Positions 8,817 through 17,911 are shown, counted from the first letter of the stretch. The stretch: 42,751 bases of DNA from Mesorhizobium waimense (GCF_003601975.1 NZ_QZWZ01000050.1:1-42751), one strand, 5' to 3'. Numbers and translations: made by a program. Notes: generated by a model not told the origin, from the letters alone.

Positions 8817-10004
8817 CTAATGGTTCGCCTTTAGCGCGTCTAGCAAATCTCCCCATTCCTGCATCAGCACGACCCGCTGCTCCCAATAGGTCGCTCGGTT
8901 GTAGGTCCGCCGGATGGCGTTCGTGTCCTGGTGCGCCAGGACCGCCTCAATGACGTCTGGATCGTAATCGCGGGCGTTGAGTATGGTGCTGACGGTCACC
9001 CGAAAGCCATGTGCGGTCACTTCGTCTTTTCCGTAGCCCATACGCCGCAGCGCGGCATTCATGGCGTTCTCGGAAAGCGGCCGCTTAGTCGAGCGGATCG
9101 AAGGAAAGACAAGGCCGCCATGCTCGGAGAGCGGCCAGACCTGTTCCAAGACCAGAAGCGCCTGTTTGGATAGTGGCACGGCGTGCGGAGCACGCATCTT
9201 CATGCGCTCTGCCGGGATATGCCAGACGGCCTTCGTTCGATCGAACTCGTCGCGTGTGGCGCCCCGTATCTCGCCGGGACGGACACAGGTAAGGGCGAGG
9301 AACTGGAGGGCGGCTTTGAGGGTTGGCCAGCCGTCGTACTCATCGATCGTCATGAGGAGCTGGCCGAATTTCTTTTCATCGATGATCGCGGCACGACCGT
9401 TGACTTTCGGCGGTTGGAGAGCGCCTCGGAGGTGAAGAGTCGGGTCTGTTTCGGCCCGTAAGGTGACGATGGCCAGCCGGAAGACGCTGCCGATCACGCC
9501 GCGTAAACGTCGCGCTGTCTCTCGTCGACCACTCCTTTCGATCTTCTGGAGGAGCTGGAAAATTTCGGCTGGTGTGATCTCTTTAATGGGACGCCTGGCG
9601 AGTTGGCTGGCTAGGTCTTCGAGGAGCCATTTGGTTTTGGTGACGGTGGCCGCCGCAGCGTTCCGTTCCTCCATCCGCGTGACATAGTCTTCGGCGATCA
9701 GGCCGAAGGTGGTGCGGGCTTCCGTGATGGCCGTGACCTGCTCCTCCCTGCGTTTGGTGGAGGGGTTGATGCCGGCGATCAGCAGCCTCTTGGCGTCGTC
9801 GCGCTTCCCTCTCGCGTCGAGAAGTGACACCAGCGGGTATTTTCCAAAGGAGAGGATGTTTTCCTTCTCTAGGTAGCGGTACCGCAATTGCCAGAGTTTG
9901 GAGCCGTTGTTCCGGACGAGGAGATAAAGCCCGTCGCCATCAGCAAGGCGATACGGCTTGCCTCGGGGCTTGGCGTTCTTGCAGGCGAAGTCGGAGAGCG
10001 ACAT
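8817..10004 (-). CDS. P4-type tyrosine recombinase (ICE/island integrase)
   Basis: 395 residues from the ATG at 10004, chosen because GGGAGGT lies 9 nt upstream. Residues 1-80 form the arm-binding DUF4102-like domain (KPYRLADGDGLYLLV), 100-190 a core-binding domain and 205-375 the catalytic domain. Visible catalytic residues are Arg242 (TCVRPGEIR), Lys269, His332 and Arg335 (HGFR), His358 (AHQD) and Tyr368 (RRTYNRA), so it appears active. Such enzymes integrate elements into tRNA 3' ends; the gene sits about 160 bp from the 3' end of tRNA-Phe, as intS does in the Mesorhizobium symbiosis ICE. The element would extend to the left. Confidence 0.93.
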   Translation of the reverse strand: MSLSDFACKNAKPRGKPYRLADGDGLYLLVRNNGSKLWQLRYRYLEKENILSFGKYPLVSLLDARGKRDDAKRLLIAGINPSTKRREEQVTAITEARTTFGLIAEDYVTRMEERNAAAATVTKTKWLLEDLASQLARRPIKEITPAEIFQLLQKIERSGRRETARRLRGVIGSVFRLAIVTLRAETDPTLHLRGALQPPKVNGRAAIIDEKKFGQLLMTIDEYDGWPTLKAALQFLALTCVRPGEIRGATRDEFDRTKAVWHIPAERMKMRAPHAVPLSKQALLVLEQVWPLSEHGGLVFPSIRSTKRPLSENAMNAALRRMGYGKDEVTAHGFRVTVSTILNARDYDPDVIEAVLAHQDTNAIRRTYNRATYWEQRVVLMQEWGDLLDALKANH

Positions 10005-10164
10005 GGGTAACGGACCTCCCGGGTAATGGGTATCGTCCGGATCGTTACCCACAAACCGATGCGTTGCAACGGTACGCGGCGGGTCGGTATGAGCAGCTAA
10101 GAAAAGCCAACTCGTTGATTTTGTTGACTAGCGGGATGCTATGAGAAGCTATGGGAAAAGGAAA

Positions 10165-10240
<76 letters not shown>

Positions 10241-10428
10241 CTCGCCGGCAAACGAGATTTCGTTGACCGGATTTCAGGAAAGCGCCGAGGGCGCCCCTTG
10301 AAAGCGCGTGGGTTATAGCACGGGAATTCCGCCTGTCCAGCGCTTAAGCGTTGATTTCCAGGGCAATTGTCGCAGACAAAACGGTGGTGCTTCACCGATA
10401 CTGGCAGAGGAGCAATTGTCGCGGTCGG

Positions 10429-10482
10429 CGCTGCCCCTCGTCCGCCTGCCGGCACCTTGTCCCCGTAAACGGGCGAAGGGGG
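10429..10482. repeat. RIME-like intergenic repeat, copy 1
   Basis: The stretch begins CGCTGCCCCTCGTCCGCC, contains CCTGCCGGCACCTTGTCC and ends in the small palindrome CCCGTAAACGGG. It closely matches 14431-14485 and the rhizobial RIME-type intergenic elements. It lies between tRNA-Phe and yacG, downstream of the minus-strand operon, where its hairpin may affect transcript ends. Confidence 0.6.
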
Positions 10483-10510
10483 ATTGGCCGCAACGTCGGC
10501 GCCGAATTGC

Positions 10511-10708
10511 CTATTTCGGCCCGTCCGTGTCCGGCTCTTCCTCATCGTCGCGGGCCGAGATGACATAGGCGCCCTTCAGCCAGCGATTGAGGTCGATGTC
10601 CTTGCAGCGTGTCGAGCAGAACGGGTAGGTCTCGCGCGCCGAGGGCTTGCCGCATTCGGGGCAGGGGCGCTTTGGGCGCAGCGGCGTCACCTTGTCGTCC
10701 AGGCTCAT
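10511..10708 (-). CDS. yacG: DNA gyrase inhibitor YacG-like zinc protein
   Basis: 65 residues with the YacG zinc-binding pattern: Cys16 and Cys19 (CPEC), Cys31 and Cys35 (CSTRC), followed by the conserved KDIDLNRWLKGAY segment and an acidic tail. E. coli YacG binds GyrB and inhibits gyrase; the role is inferred from the family. The ATG overlaps the last codons of maf by 4 nt, so the two are translationally coupled. It is the last gene of the operon before tRNA-Phe. Confidence 0.93.
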   Translation of the reverse strand: MSLDDKVTPLRPKRPCPECGKPSARETYPFCSTRCKDIDLNRWLKGAYVISARDDEEEPDTDGPK

Positions 10709-11331
10709 GGCCGCGCGGACAACCAGCTGGTGTGGACTTTAAAGCCCTCGCCGGAGAGCAGCGCCACCGTCTCATAGAGCGGCAGGCCGACGATGTTGGT
10801 GTAGGAACCGACCAGCTTGACGACGAACGAACCGGCCAGCCCCTGCACGGCATAGCCGCCGGCCTTGCCGCGCCATTCGCCGGAGGCGACATAGGCGTCT
10901 ATCTCCTCGCGCGGCAGCCGCTTGAAACGCACCCTGGTCTCGACCAGCCGCAGGCGCTGCTTGCCGCCCGGCGTGATCAGGCAGATGCCGGAATAGACCC
11001 GGTGCGAACGGCCGGACAGCAAGCCCAGGCAGTTCACGGCGTCGTCGAGTGTCTCGGCCTTGGGCAGGATGCGCCGCCCGACGGCCACCACCGTGTCGGC
11101 GGCGAGCACGAAGGCGGGCGCATAGTCGTCCTCGCTCTGCAGCGAGGCCTGCGCCTTCTCGGCCTTCTCCTTCGACAGCCGCTTGGCCAGCGAGCGCGGA
11201 TGCTCGGCGCGCAGCGGCGTCTCGTCGACATCGGCCGGCAAAACGCGGTCCGGCTCGATGCCAGCCTGCTGCAAAAGCTCGATCCGGCGCGGCGAACCCG
11301 AAGCAAGCACCAGCTTCTGCAAAATGCTCAT
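10705..11331 (-). CDS. maf: Maf-like nucleoside triphosphate pyrophosphatase
   Basis: 208 residues, normal for the family. The N-terminal signature LASGSPRRIELL, the catalytic aspartate motif VLAADTVV (about residues 74-81) and the GKAGGYAVQGLAG loop are all present. Maf enzymes hydrolyse modified or canonical dTTP/UTP-type nucleotides to the monophosphate and are linked to septum control. It starts 25 nt after infA and overlaps yacG, fitting the standard alphaproteobacterial infA-maf-yacG order. Confidence 0.95.
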   Translation of the reverse strand: MSILQKLVLASGSPRRIELLQQAGIEPDRVLPADVDETPLRAEHPRSLAKRLSKEKAEKAQASLQSEDDYAPAFVLAADTVVAVGRRILPKAETLDDAVNCLGLLSGRSHRVYSGICLITPGGKQRLRLVETRVRFKRLPREEIDAYVASGEWRGKAGGYAVQGLAGSFVVKLVGSYTNIVGLPLYETVALLSGEGFKVHTSWLSARP

Positions 11332-11355
11332 CGCGATTCCGGCAGGCTCTTGATC

Positions 11356-11574
11356 TTACTTGAAACGGTAGGTGATGCGGCCCTTGGTCAGGTCGTAGGG
11401 CGTCATCTCGACCAGGACCTTGTCGCCGGTCAGGACGCGGATGCGGTTCTTGCGCATGCGGCCGGCCGTATGGGCGATGATTTCGTGTTCGTTTTCGAGC
11501 TTGACCCGGAACATCGCGTTGGGCAGCAATTCCGTCACGACACCCGGAAACTCGAGGACTTCTTCCTTCGGCAT
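11356..11574 (-). CDS. infA: Translation initiation factor IF-1
   Basis: 72 residues, exactly the usual length. The S1/OB-fold sequence is complete: [36 protein letters not shown] and the C-terminal [15 protein letters not shown]-1 binds the 30S A site during initiation. The 87-bp gap to the phosphatase gene upstream is the largest in this operon and could hold an additional promoter. Confidence 0.98.
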
Positions 11575-11661
11575 TCGATACCTTTGCTTGGATGGCAGTT
11601 CCAGCGCGCCGGCCGGAATTTTGGCGGAACCTATATGATAATCATCCGCTTGTGAACACGC

Positions 11662-12138
11662 TTAATCCGCGGCGTTTTTTGCCTCCGGCGCCAGGAAACG
11701 GCCGGATATCCGCGCCTTCAGCCGCTCGCGCACGTCGCGATAGGCGGCCATGATGTGTTCGCGCGTGCCGCCGGCGCCGGTCGGGTCCGGCATCGGCCAG
11801 TATTCGACGTCGACGGCCAGCGAGCGGGTGAGTTCTAGCGCGGCGTGATGTGCTTCCGGCGCCAGCGTCACGATCAGGTCGAAATAGTCGTCCTCGAGGT
11901 CGTCCATGGTTCTCGGCTGCCGCTCGCCGAGCGTGAGTCCCTCTTCGGCCAATACGGCATCGACGAAGGGGTCGCGCTCGCCGCCGCGCACGCCGGCCGA
12001 GGCGACGAAGGTGGCGACGGGCAGCATGCGCCGCGCCAGCTGCTCGGCCATCGGCGAGCGCACGGCATTCATCCCGCACAGGAACAGAATCGAACGGGGC
12101 AGAGGGGCAGGCAGTTCAGCCTCGCCAGTGCAGCACAC
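11662..12138 (-). CDS. Low-molecular-weight phosphotyrosine phosphatase / ArsC-like protein
   Basis: 158 residues. The phosphate-binding loop has the C-x5-R-S form (CGMNAVRS, Cys21 and Arg27) and the general acid is in MPDPT (Asp118), both intact. Homologues at this locus in Rhizobiales are annotated as low-Mr protein tyrosine phosphatase or arsenate reductase; the substrate cannot be told from sequence. The loop GMNAVRS resembles the ArsC-like subgroup. The gene overlaps the end of the UPF0262 gene by 23 nt, indicating co-translation. Confidence 0.88.
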   Translation of the reverse strand: MCCTGEAELPAPLPRSILFLCGMNAVRSPMAEQLARRMLPVATFVASAGVRGGERDPFVDAVLAEEGLTLGERQPRTMDDLEDDYFDLIVTLAPEAHHAALELTRSLAVDVEYWPMPDPTGAGGTREHIMAAYRDVRERLKARISGRFLAPEAKNAAD

Positions 12139-12601
12139 AGACCAGCGTGAACAGCCGTCGCGCCGTGTCGAAGTCGATGTCGATCTTGCCGGCCAGCCGG
12201 TCCATCAGCGTCTGCGAGCCCTCATTGTGCAGGCCGCGCCGCCCCATGTCGATCGCCTCGATATGGCTGGGCGTCGAGGAACGGATGGCGTCGTAGTAGC
12301 TTTCGCAGATCAAATAGTAATCTCTGACGATGCGCCGCAGCGGCGTCAGCGACAGGATGTGGGTGACGACGGCAGCACCGTCCTCGCGCGCCACGGCGAA
12401 CACAAGGCGCGATTCGGCCAGCGACAGCTTCAGCCGATAGGGCCCGGCGCCTTCGTCATTGACCGGCAGAAAGCTGTTTTCCTCGATCAGGTCGAAGATC
12501 GCCACCGCGCGCTCATGTTCGACGTCAGGCGTCGAACGGCCGATCGATTCGTCGAGTTCGACGTCGATCAGCCTGGCGCGGGTTCGATCGTAGTCAGACA
12601 T
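12116..12601 (-). CDS. UPF0262 family conserved protein
   Basis: 161 residues matching the alphaproteobacterial UPF0262 family: YRLKLSLAESRLVFAV, the TPLRRIVRDYYLICESYYDAIR segment (quoted in part) and the C-terminal DFDTARRLFTLVCVLHWRG. No function is established. It starts 6 nt after the hisD stop and overlaps the phosphatase downstream, a conserved arrangement. Confidence 0.92.
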   Translation of the reverse strand: MSDYDRTRARLIDVELDESIGRSTPDVEHERAVAIFDLIEENSFLPVNDEGAGPYRLKLSLAESRLVFAVAREDGAAVVTHILSLTPLRRIVRDYYLICESYYDAIRSSTPSHIEAIDMGRRGLHNEGSQTLMDRLAGKIDIDFDTARRLFTLVCVLHWRG

Positions 12602-12606
12602 GGTTG

Positions 12607-13899
12607 CTACATGTTCAGCCTGATGGCGACGGAACGTCCATGCGCGTCCAGCCCTTCCGCCTTGGCCAGCGCGATCGCTGCCGGCGCCAGCGCCCGGAGC
12701 TGCTCCGGCCCAAGCTTCAGGGTCGAGGTGCGCTTGACGAAGTCGAGCACCGAAAGTCCGGAGGAAAAGCGCGCCGAGCGCGCCGTCGGCAGCACATGGT
12801 TGGAGCCGCCGACATAGTCGCCGATGACTTCAGGCGTATGACGGCCAAGGAACACGGCACCGGCATTGCGCATCCTGGACAGGAAGGTTTCCGGCTCGTC
12901 GATGGCGAGCTCGACATGCTCGGCGGCAATGCGGTCGACCAGTGGCAAAGATGCTTCGATCGTCGGCACCAGGATCACCGCGCCGAAATCGCGCCAGCTT
13001 GCCGCTGCCGTCTCGGCGCGCGGCAGGCTCTGCAACTGGCGCTCGACCGCTTGCTCAACCGCCGTGCCGAAAGCCGGATCGTCGGTGATCAGGATCGACT
13101 GCGCCGACACGTCATGCTCTGCTTGCGCCAAAAGGTCGGCGGCGATCCAGTCGGGGTCGTTGCTGCCGTCGGCCACCACCAGCACTTCCGATGGGCCTGC
13201 GATCATGTCGATGCCGACGGTGCCGAATACCTGGCGCTTGGCGGCCGCGACATAGGCATTGCCGGGACCGACGATCTTGGCCACCGGCCTGATCGTCTCT
13301 GTGCCATGGGCGAGCGCCGCGATCGCCTGAGCGCCGCCGATACGGTAGATCTCGGACACACCGGCAATATCGGCAGCCACCAGCACCAGCGGATTGATGA
13401 TGCCGTGGGGCGCCGGCACCACCATGACGATGCGCTCGACGCCGGCCACCTTGGCCGGCACGGCGTTCATCAGCACCGAGCTCGGGTAGCTCGCCGTACC
13501 GCCCGGCACATAGAGCCCGACCGCCTCGATCGCCGTCCAGCGCGAGCCGAGCTCGACGCCGGCGGCATCGGTATAGCGATCGTCCTTCGGCTTCTGCCGC
13601 TCGTGATGGGATCGGATGCGGTCGCGCGCGAAACTCAGCGCCTTGATCGTTGCCGGATCGGCATCTGCATAAGCCTTGGTGATGTCGTCCCTGGAAACGG
13701 CAATGCCAAGCATGTTCAGTTCGGCCTTGTCGAATTTCAGCGTGTAATCGATCAGCGCGGTGTCGCCCTCGGCGCGCACGCGCGCGATGATGGCGCGCAC
13801 CACGGCATCGACGTCCTCCGACACCTCCCGCTTGGTCAGAAGGAAGGCGGCGAAACGCTGTTCGAAATCGGCGTCGGACTGGCGGAGCGTGATGGCCAT
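12607..13899 (-). CDS. hisD: Histidinol dehydrogenase
   Basis: 430 residues from the ATG at 13899 (GAGGC upstream); an in-frame extension to 13980 runs into the preceding gene and is unlikely. It catalyses the last two steps of histidine synthesis, L-histidinol to L-histidine with two NAD+ reduced, using Zn2+. Visible signatures are YVPGGTASYPSSVLMNAVPA, GPGNAYVAAAKRQ, DMIAGPSEVLVVAD and DLLAQAEHD. It follows the DUF2948 gene by 8 nt and precedes UPF0262 by 5 nt, so it is embedded in the operon. Confidence 0.98.
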   Translation of the reverse strand: MAITLRQSDADFEQRFAAFLLTKREVSEDVDAVVRAIIARVRAEGDTALIDYTLKFDKAELNMLGIAVSRDDITKAYADADPATIKALSFARDRIRSHHERQKPKDDRYTDAAGVELGSRWTAIEAVGLYVPGGTASYPSSVLMNAVPAKVAGVERIVMVVPAPHGIINPLVLVAADIAGVSEIYRIGGAQAIAALAHGTETIRPVAKIVGPGNAYVAAAKRQVFGTVGIDMIAGPSEVLVVADGSNDPDWIAADLLAQAEHDVSAQSILITDDPAFGTAVEQAVERQLQSLPRAETAAASWRDFGAVILVPTIEASLPLVDRIAAEHVELAIDEPETFLSRMRNAGAVFLGRHTPEVIGDYVGGSNHVLPTARSARFSSGLSVLDFVKRTSTLKLGPEQLRALAPAAIALAKAEGLDAHGRSVAIRLNM

Positions 13900-13907
13900 C
13901 TGGTGCC

Positions 13908-14342
13908 TCAGGCCCTGTGCACGGGGCGCGAGGTGGCTTCCCAGGCGCCGCCAATGTCGGCAAGCCTGGCCTCGATACACTCGACATCGAGCATGATCGT
14001 GCCGCCGCCCGCAAAGATCAGCTCGACGATGCCGGCAGGCTTGCTGATCTCGACGAAGCTGATCGCCAGCAGCGACAGCACCTCGGCCGGCTTGTTTCGG
14101 GCAATGCCGTTGGTCTTGGCGCCGAGTACGCGGTCGAAATGCAGCACGGCCTGCCGCCGCTCATTGTGCTGGCGGAACAGGCCGGATTTCGCCTCCCAGA
14201 CGAAGCGGTTCATGGTCAGCATGAAGCGCTTGGCCGCCGGCAGGAATTCAAGGTCGCCGACCTTCATCACGGCGTCCTGGACATGGGCCGAGACGATGCT
14301 CAGATCCTGATCGTCGAGCGCGACAAGCTTGAGGGCATTCAT
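13908..14342 (-). CDS. DUF2948 family protein
   Basis: 144 residues. Matches the alphaproteobacterial DUF2948 family found directly upstream of hisD: MNALKLVALDDQDLSIVSAH, RFVWEA, RRQAVLHFDRV and the C-terminal GGGTIMLDVECIEARLADIG. The function is not known; conserved adjacency suggests only co-expression. The stop lies 8 nt before the hisD ATG. Confidence 0.92.
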   Translation of the reverse strand: MNALKLVALDDQDLSIVSAHVQDAVMKVGDLEFLPAAKRFMLTMNRFVWEAKSGLFRQHNERRQAVLHFDRVLGAKTNGIARNKPAEVLSLLAISFVEISKPAGIVELIFAGGGTIMLDVECIEARLADIGGAWEATSRPVHRA

Positions 14343-14430
14343 GCGGATTTCGCACCTGAAAGTTGACTGTTCAGCCTTCTGTTAGGCGGTCTTGGCGATC
14401 CGTGCAACCGCGCCAACGGCTACAGGTTTG

Positions 14431-14485
14431 CGCTGCCCCTCATCGCCCTGCCGGGCACTTCTCCCCCGTTTAGTGACGGGGTGAG
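14431..14485. repeat. RIME-like intergenic repeat, copy 2
   Basis: CGCTGCCCCTCATCGCCC, then CTGCCGGGCACTTCTCCC and a short palindrome CCCCGTTTAGTGACGGGG match copy 1 at 10429-10482 with a few substitutions. It fills much of the 238-bp gap between murA and DUF2948; the rest of that gap holds nothing recognised. Confidence 0.6.
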
Positions 14486-14580
14486 GCGTGGTCCGCGCAG
14501 CGGACGAAACGCCAATTGCTTGGCCTTTCGAACGACGAACGCCCGGAGCGACAGCGAAGGGCAGGACGCTGGGGCTGCGC

Positions 14581-15873
14581 CTACGCCGAAATCCGCTCGA
14601 TCACAGCGCCGCAGCCCGAGAGCTTTTCTTCCAGCCGTTCGAAGCCGCGGTCGAGGTGATAGACGCGGTTGACCGTGGTCTCGCCTTCGGCGGCAAGGCC
14701 CGCAATCACCAGCGACACCGAGGCGCGCAAGTCGGTGGCCATCACAGGCGCGCCCTTCAGCTTAGACACTCCATCGACGATCGCCGTCTGGCCGGAGAGC
14801 GTGATGTGGGCGCCGAGCCGGGCGAGCTCCTGCACGTGCATGAAGCGGTTTTCGAAGATCGTCTCGGTGATGCGCGACTTGCCCTTGGCCATCGTCATCA
14901 GGCCCATGAACTGCGCCTGCAGATCGGTTGGGAAAGCCGGAAAGGGCGCCGTCGTCACGTCGACCGGCGCAATGCCGGCGCCGTTGCGCCGCACGCGGAT
15001 GCCGGAATTGGTCGGCGTGATCTCCGCACCCGTCTGGGCGATGACGTCAAGCGCGGTCTGCAACAGCTCGGGACGGGCGCCTTCCAGCACGACGTCGCCG
15101 CCGGTCATTGCCACCGCCATGGCATAGGTGCCGGTCTCGATGCGGTCCGGAATGACCCGGACGCGGGCGCCGGACAGCGCTTCGACGCCGTCGATGGTGA
15201 TGGTGGGCGTGCCGGCACCGGAGATTTTGGCGCCCATGGCGTTGAGACAGTCGGCGAGGTTGACGATCTCGGGCTCGCAAGCGGCGTTTTCAAGCACCGT
15301 TTCGCCCTTGGCCAGCGAAGCCGCCATCATCAGCACATGGGTGGCGCCGACCGACACTTTCGGGAACACGTAGCGGTTGCCGATGAGGCGGCCGTTCTTG
15401 GTCTTGGCGATGACATAGCCGGTGTCGACGTCGAGATCGGCGCCCAGCGCCTGCAGGCCTTCGAGGAACAGATCGACCGGGCGCGTGCCGATGGCGCAGC
15501 CGCCGGGCAGCGACACTTTTGCTTCGCCCATGCGCGCAAGCAGCGGCCCGATGACCCAGAAGGACGCGCGCATCTTCGACACCAGCTCATAGGGCGCGGT
15601 GGTGTCGACGATGTTGCGGGCGGAGAAATTGATGGTGCGCGAATAGCCTTCCTGCTGCTTTTCGCGGCGGCCGTTGACCGAATAGTCGACGCCGTGATTG
15701 CCGAGGATACGGATCAACTGCTCGACATCGGCCAGATGCGGCACGTTTTCCAACGTCAGCGTGTCGTCGGTCAAGAGCGAGGCGATCATCAGCGGCAGTG
15801 CTGCGTTTTTGGCGCCCGAAATCGGAATGCTTCCGGCAAGCTTGTTGCCGCCGACAATTCTAATGCGATCCAT
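14581..15873 (-). CDS. murA: UDP-N-acetylglucosamine 1-carboxyvinyltransferase
   Basis: 430 residues from the ATG at 15873, which aligns with the usual MDRIRIVGG opening; a 12-residue extension to 15909 is possible. MurA transfers enolpyruvate from PEP to UDP-GlcNAc, the first committed step of peptidoglycan synthesis, in the cytoplasm. The substrate-binding Lys22-Asn23 (GAKNAALP) and catalytic Cys126 (GGCAIGTRPVD) are present; this Cys is the residue alkylated by fosfomycin. Both halves of the inside-out barrel are complete. It is preceded by a small basic protein gene and followed by DUF2948. Confidence 0.98.
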   Translation of the reverse strand: MDRIRIVGGNKLAGSIPISGAKNAALPLMIASLLTDDTLTLENVPHLADVEQLIRILGNHGVDYSVNGRREKQQEGYSRTINFSARNIVDTTAPYELVSKMRASFWVIGPLLARMGEAKVSLPGGCAIGTRPVDLFLEGLQALGADLDVDTGYVIAKTKNGRLIGNRYVFPKVSVGATHVLMMAASLAKGETVLENAACEPEIVNLADCLNAMGAKISGAGTPTITIDGVEALSGARVRVIPDRIETGTYAMAVAMTGGDVVLEGARPELLQTALDVIAQTGAEITPTNSGIRVRRNGAGIAPVDVTTAPFPAFPTDLQAQFMGLMTMAKGKSRITETIFENRFMHVQELARLGAHITLSGQTAIVDGVSKLKGAPVMATDLRASVSLVIAGLAAEGETTVNRVYHLDRGFERLEEKLSGCGAVIERISA

Positions 15874-16013
15874 GGAAGAACGTCCCCTCGGCCGAAAGGC
15901 CGGTTTCAATCGTTTGAGTATCGGCCCGTCTAGACCATTGGCCGGCTTGGTTCAAGAAATAGGATTTCCACAGCCTTGGACCAAGTGTGGCCAGCCAGTG
16001 TGGCTGATTTGAG

Positions 16014-16190
16014 TTAATCTTTTCCAGTTTTGCCCGACGCCTGCAGTCCTTCAGGCCGCTCGTCGGCCGCGCCGGTGCGTCGCGAGCGCGACTGTGCCTT
16101 GCGTTTCTGCAGATTGGCGCGCAGCTGCTCGGCAAGCCTGTCCTTGCGGCTCGCACCACTCTTTTTCGCTGGAATTGTCTTGTCGTCCAT
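16014..16190 (-). CDS. Small basic conserved protein upstream of murA
   Basis: 58 residues from the ATG at 16190 (MDDKTIP); upstream codons are less plausible. It is rich in Arg and Lys, with the central helix SRKDRLAEQLRANLQKRKAQSR (quoted in part). Short proteins with this RLAEQLRANLxKRKAQ pattern occur in Rhizobiales and have no assigned function. The charge suggests nucleic-acid or ribosome contact, which is inference. murA starts about 140 bp downstream on the same strand. Confidence 0.7.
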   Translation of the reverse strand: MDDKTIPAKKSGASRKDRLAEQLRANLQKRKAQSRSRRTGAADERPEGLQASGKTGKD

Positions 16191-16351
16191 CGTCCCGTCC
16201 CGGCCGGCGACCCGCCAGCCCAGCATTCAGGGATAGCCAACATTGTGGCGCCGCCATGTCATCAAAAGCTATCCGGCAAAGGCTTTCACAGATGCGTTGC
16301 GCTTGGCCTTGCGCTTGCCGGTTCGATATGGCAGAAGCCCCGCCATCGGCG

Positions 16352-16426
<75 letters not shown>

Positions 16427-16467
16427 GATTTCCCCACCCTAAACCCTTGAATTGAAAAAGGCAGCTT

Positions 16468-16540
16468 GGGTCGACGTCTCCGTCACCCCAGGGTCTCAAG
16501 TCCCAAGGCGACGGGGCAGCGTGCTAGCCCCCGAGCCCGC
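16468..16540. repeat. Imperfect 73-bp repeat, copy 1 (includes 3' end of lipoprotein gene)
   Basis: Shares GGGTC-ACGTC, GGCGACGGGGCAGC and CCGAGCCCGC blocks in the same order as 19758-19830. The right end covers the last codons and stop of the lipoprotein gene ending at 16524, so the other copy may be a leftover of a duplicated gene end. Confidence 0.6.
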
Positions 16541-17702
16541 AAGAGTGTGGGACGTTGATCGGGATCGATCCCAGGCGTTTGCCGTCGTAGCCTTCCGCGA
16601 CCGTCGCTATCACCGCCGGGTTCCAACCGTAACCGCAGTGCGCGGTATCCGGGCGTTCCAGCAGCCCGAGATAAGTCTGATCGTTTGAGACAATGACGTT
16701 GGTGATCTTCATGTCCTCCGGCAGATACGCTTTGGGGAAGAGCCGATAGCTCAATAGGTCATTCGGGTCTGTGAAGGCGACAAAGCGGATGGGGCCGGAC
16801 GGTTCGGCGCGCAAAGCTTTCTTTTGAGCTCGTGCGCTGGCGAACACGTCGAGGAGCGATCCGCTGGCTCGATCCGCCGATTTATCCGCCGCAATCCTGG
16901 CTGTGCCTGGAGAGTAGGTAGCGGCGTTCAGTAGAGGTATCTGGTTTGCCAGCAAGAAAACCATTTGGACATCGCCAAGGCGCTGGGCAACCCGCGACTG
17001 TTCCGATGCTGGCGTAGTTTGCCATATCGAGACGATCGCATCGGAGAGAATCTTGCTGCCCAAGCTTTCGGCGATCAGGACAGTCTTCCGCCGCGGCTTG
17101 CTGTCATTGATCAGACAGCGGCCCGCGGCTGAAATATTGCCGCCCAGAGCGTCACAAACTTCAGAACGCATCCAGGATCTGGTTGGGTTGCCAGCTGTGC
17201 CCGTGTAAATGACGGCGTCGGAGAAACAGTCGTCGATCAGCCCTTTTTTGAGATCCCTGTTCAGGCTTGCACGCTTGAGTTCATCGTTGTGATCAAGCCC
17301 AATCGCGATTTTTGCATCAGCGGCGAGGGTTGACCAGACGAGAAAACGGAGTTCGAGTGCATGTCCGTTCACACTGTGGTTGAACGTGACGCGCGCGGCT
17401 TGCTCTGGGCCATACACAGTGTTTCGTCTAGACGAACCAATAGCGATTGCGTGTTGGAGAAGGGCATGACGATTATCTGCCCAGTCTTCTTCGTGAGTGC
17501 ACATCCCATGCACCCAGACGACCCGCAAGTCTTCTTGCTTGGCAAAGCTCATAATGCCACCAAAGCTGGATGCGTTGGTCAGGCCAGGCTCTTGAACCTT
17601 CGGAGGGATGTAAGGGGTAGCGCACCCTGAAATCAACAGTGCAGCGCCGAAGATGAATGCAGAAAATAGCTCCCCCAAAGGACACTTTTTTATTGGTGTC
17701 AT
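16524..17702 (-). CDS. Lipoprotein with alpha/beta-hydrolase-like features
   Basis: 392 residues. The N-terminus has a lipoprotein signal: basic start, hydrophobic core, then LLISGCAT with the lipidated Cys27, so it is probably anchored in the envelope. VVWVHGMC resembles the beta-strand and oxyanion region of alpha/beta hydrolases, and VLIAESLGSKI fits a nucleophile elbow with Ser in ESLGS, spaced as expected. A C-terminal HCGYGWNPAVI could supply the histidine. No characterised family is recognised. GGGGAAGAGAG precedes the ATG. It is transcribed away from the YihY-type gene at 17954. Substrate unknown; esterase or lipase activity is inference. Confidence 0.72.
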   Translation of the reverse strand: MTPIKKCPLGELFSAFIFGAALLISGCATPYIPPKVQEPGLTNASSFGGIMSFAKQEDLRVVWVHGMCTHEEDWADNRHALLQHAIAIGSSRRNTVYGPEQAARVTFNHSVNGHALELRFLVWSTLAADAKIAIGLDHNDELKRASLNRDLKKGLIDDCFSDAVIYTGTAGNPTRSWMRSEVCDALGGNISAAGRCLINDSKPRRKTVLIAESLGSKILSDAIVSIWQTTPASEQSRVAQRLGDVQMVFLLANQIPLLNAATYSPGTARIAADKSADRASGSLLDVFASARAQKKALRAEPSGPIRFVAFTDPNDLLSYRLFPKAYLPEDMKITNVIVSNDQTYLGLLERPDTAHCGYGWNPAVIATVAEGYDGKRLGSIPINVPHSCGLGG

Positions 17703-17886
17703 CTCTCTTCCCCCACTCTCTCTTCAGTGAAGCTGAGAACGGGAGAAAAAGCGAGTCGTTTCAAACGGAAACCTATCTCGCGCAAAAGACGTCCAGTTGG
17801 CGTCCGGCTCATCGACTGGCCAAAGGTCATTACTCGAGAACCCGTTCGAGCGCCGCCAAGGCGCGCTTGTCAAAATGCCAGCAACC

Positions 17887-17911
17887 GGAACATCGGAAGT
17901 TCTGGCGCATT
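17887..17911 (+). promoter_or_regulatory. EcfG/RpoE2-type promoter candidate
   Basis: GGAAC (17887-17891), 16 nt, then CATT (17908-17911), 42 nt before the ATG of the YihY/BrkB gene. The consensus for the alphaproteobacterial general-stress sigma factor is GGAAC-N16/17-CGTT, with the last TT most conserved. Confidence 0.5.

Noticed and set aside
1..10164. Second copy of the tRNA-Phe 3' end (island attR)
   Set aside because: None found by eye in the window; the other end of the element must lie outside.
12604..14310. 568-codon open frame antisense to hisD and DUF2948
   Set aside because: Arg/His/Gly-rich translation typical of a shadow frame in high-GC DNA; the opposite strand encodes clear HisD and DUF2948.
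14488..15933. 481-codon open frame antisense to murA
   Set aside because: Shadow of a strongly conserved gene; composition is biased and no start site or family is seen.
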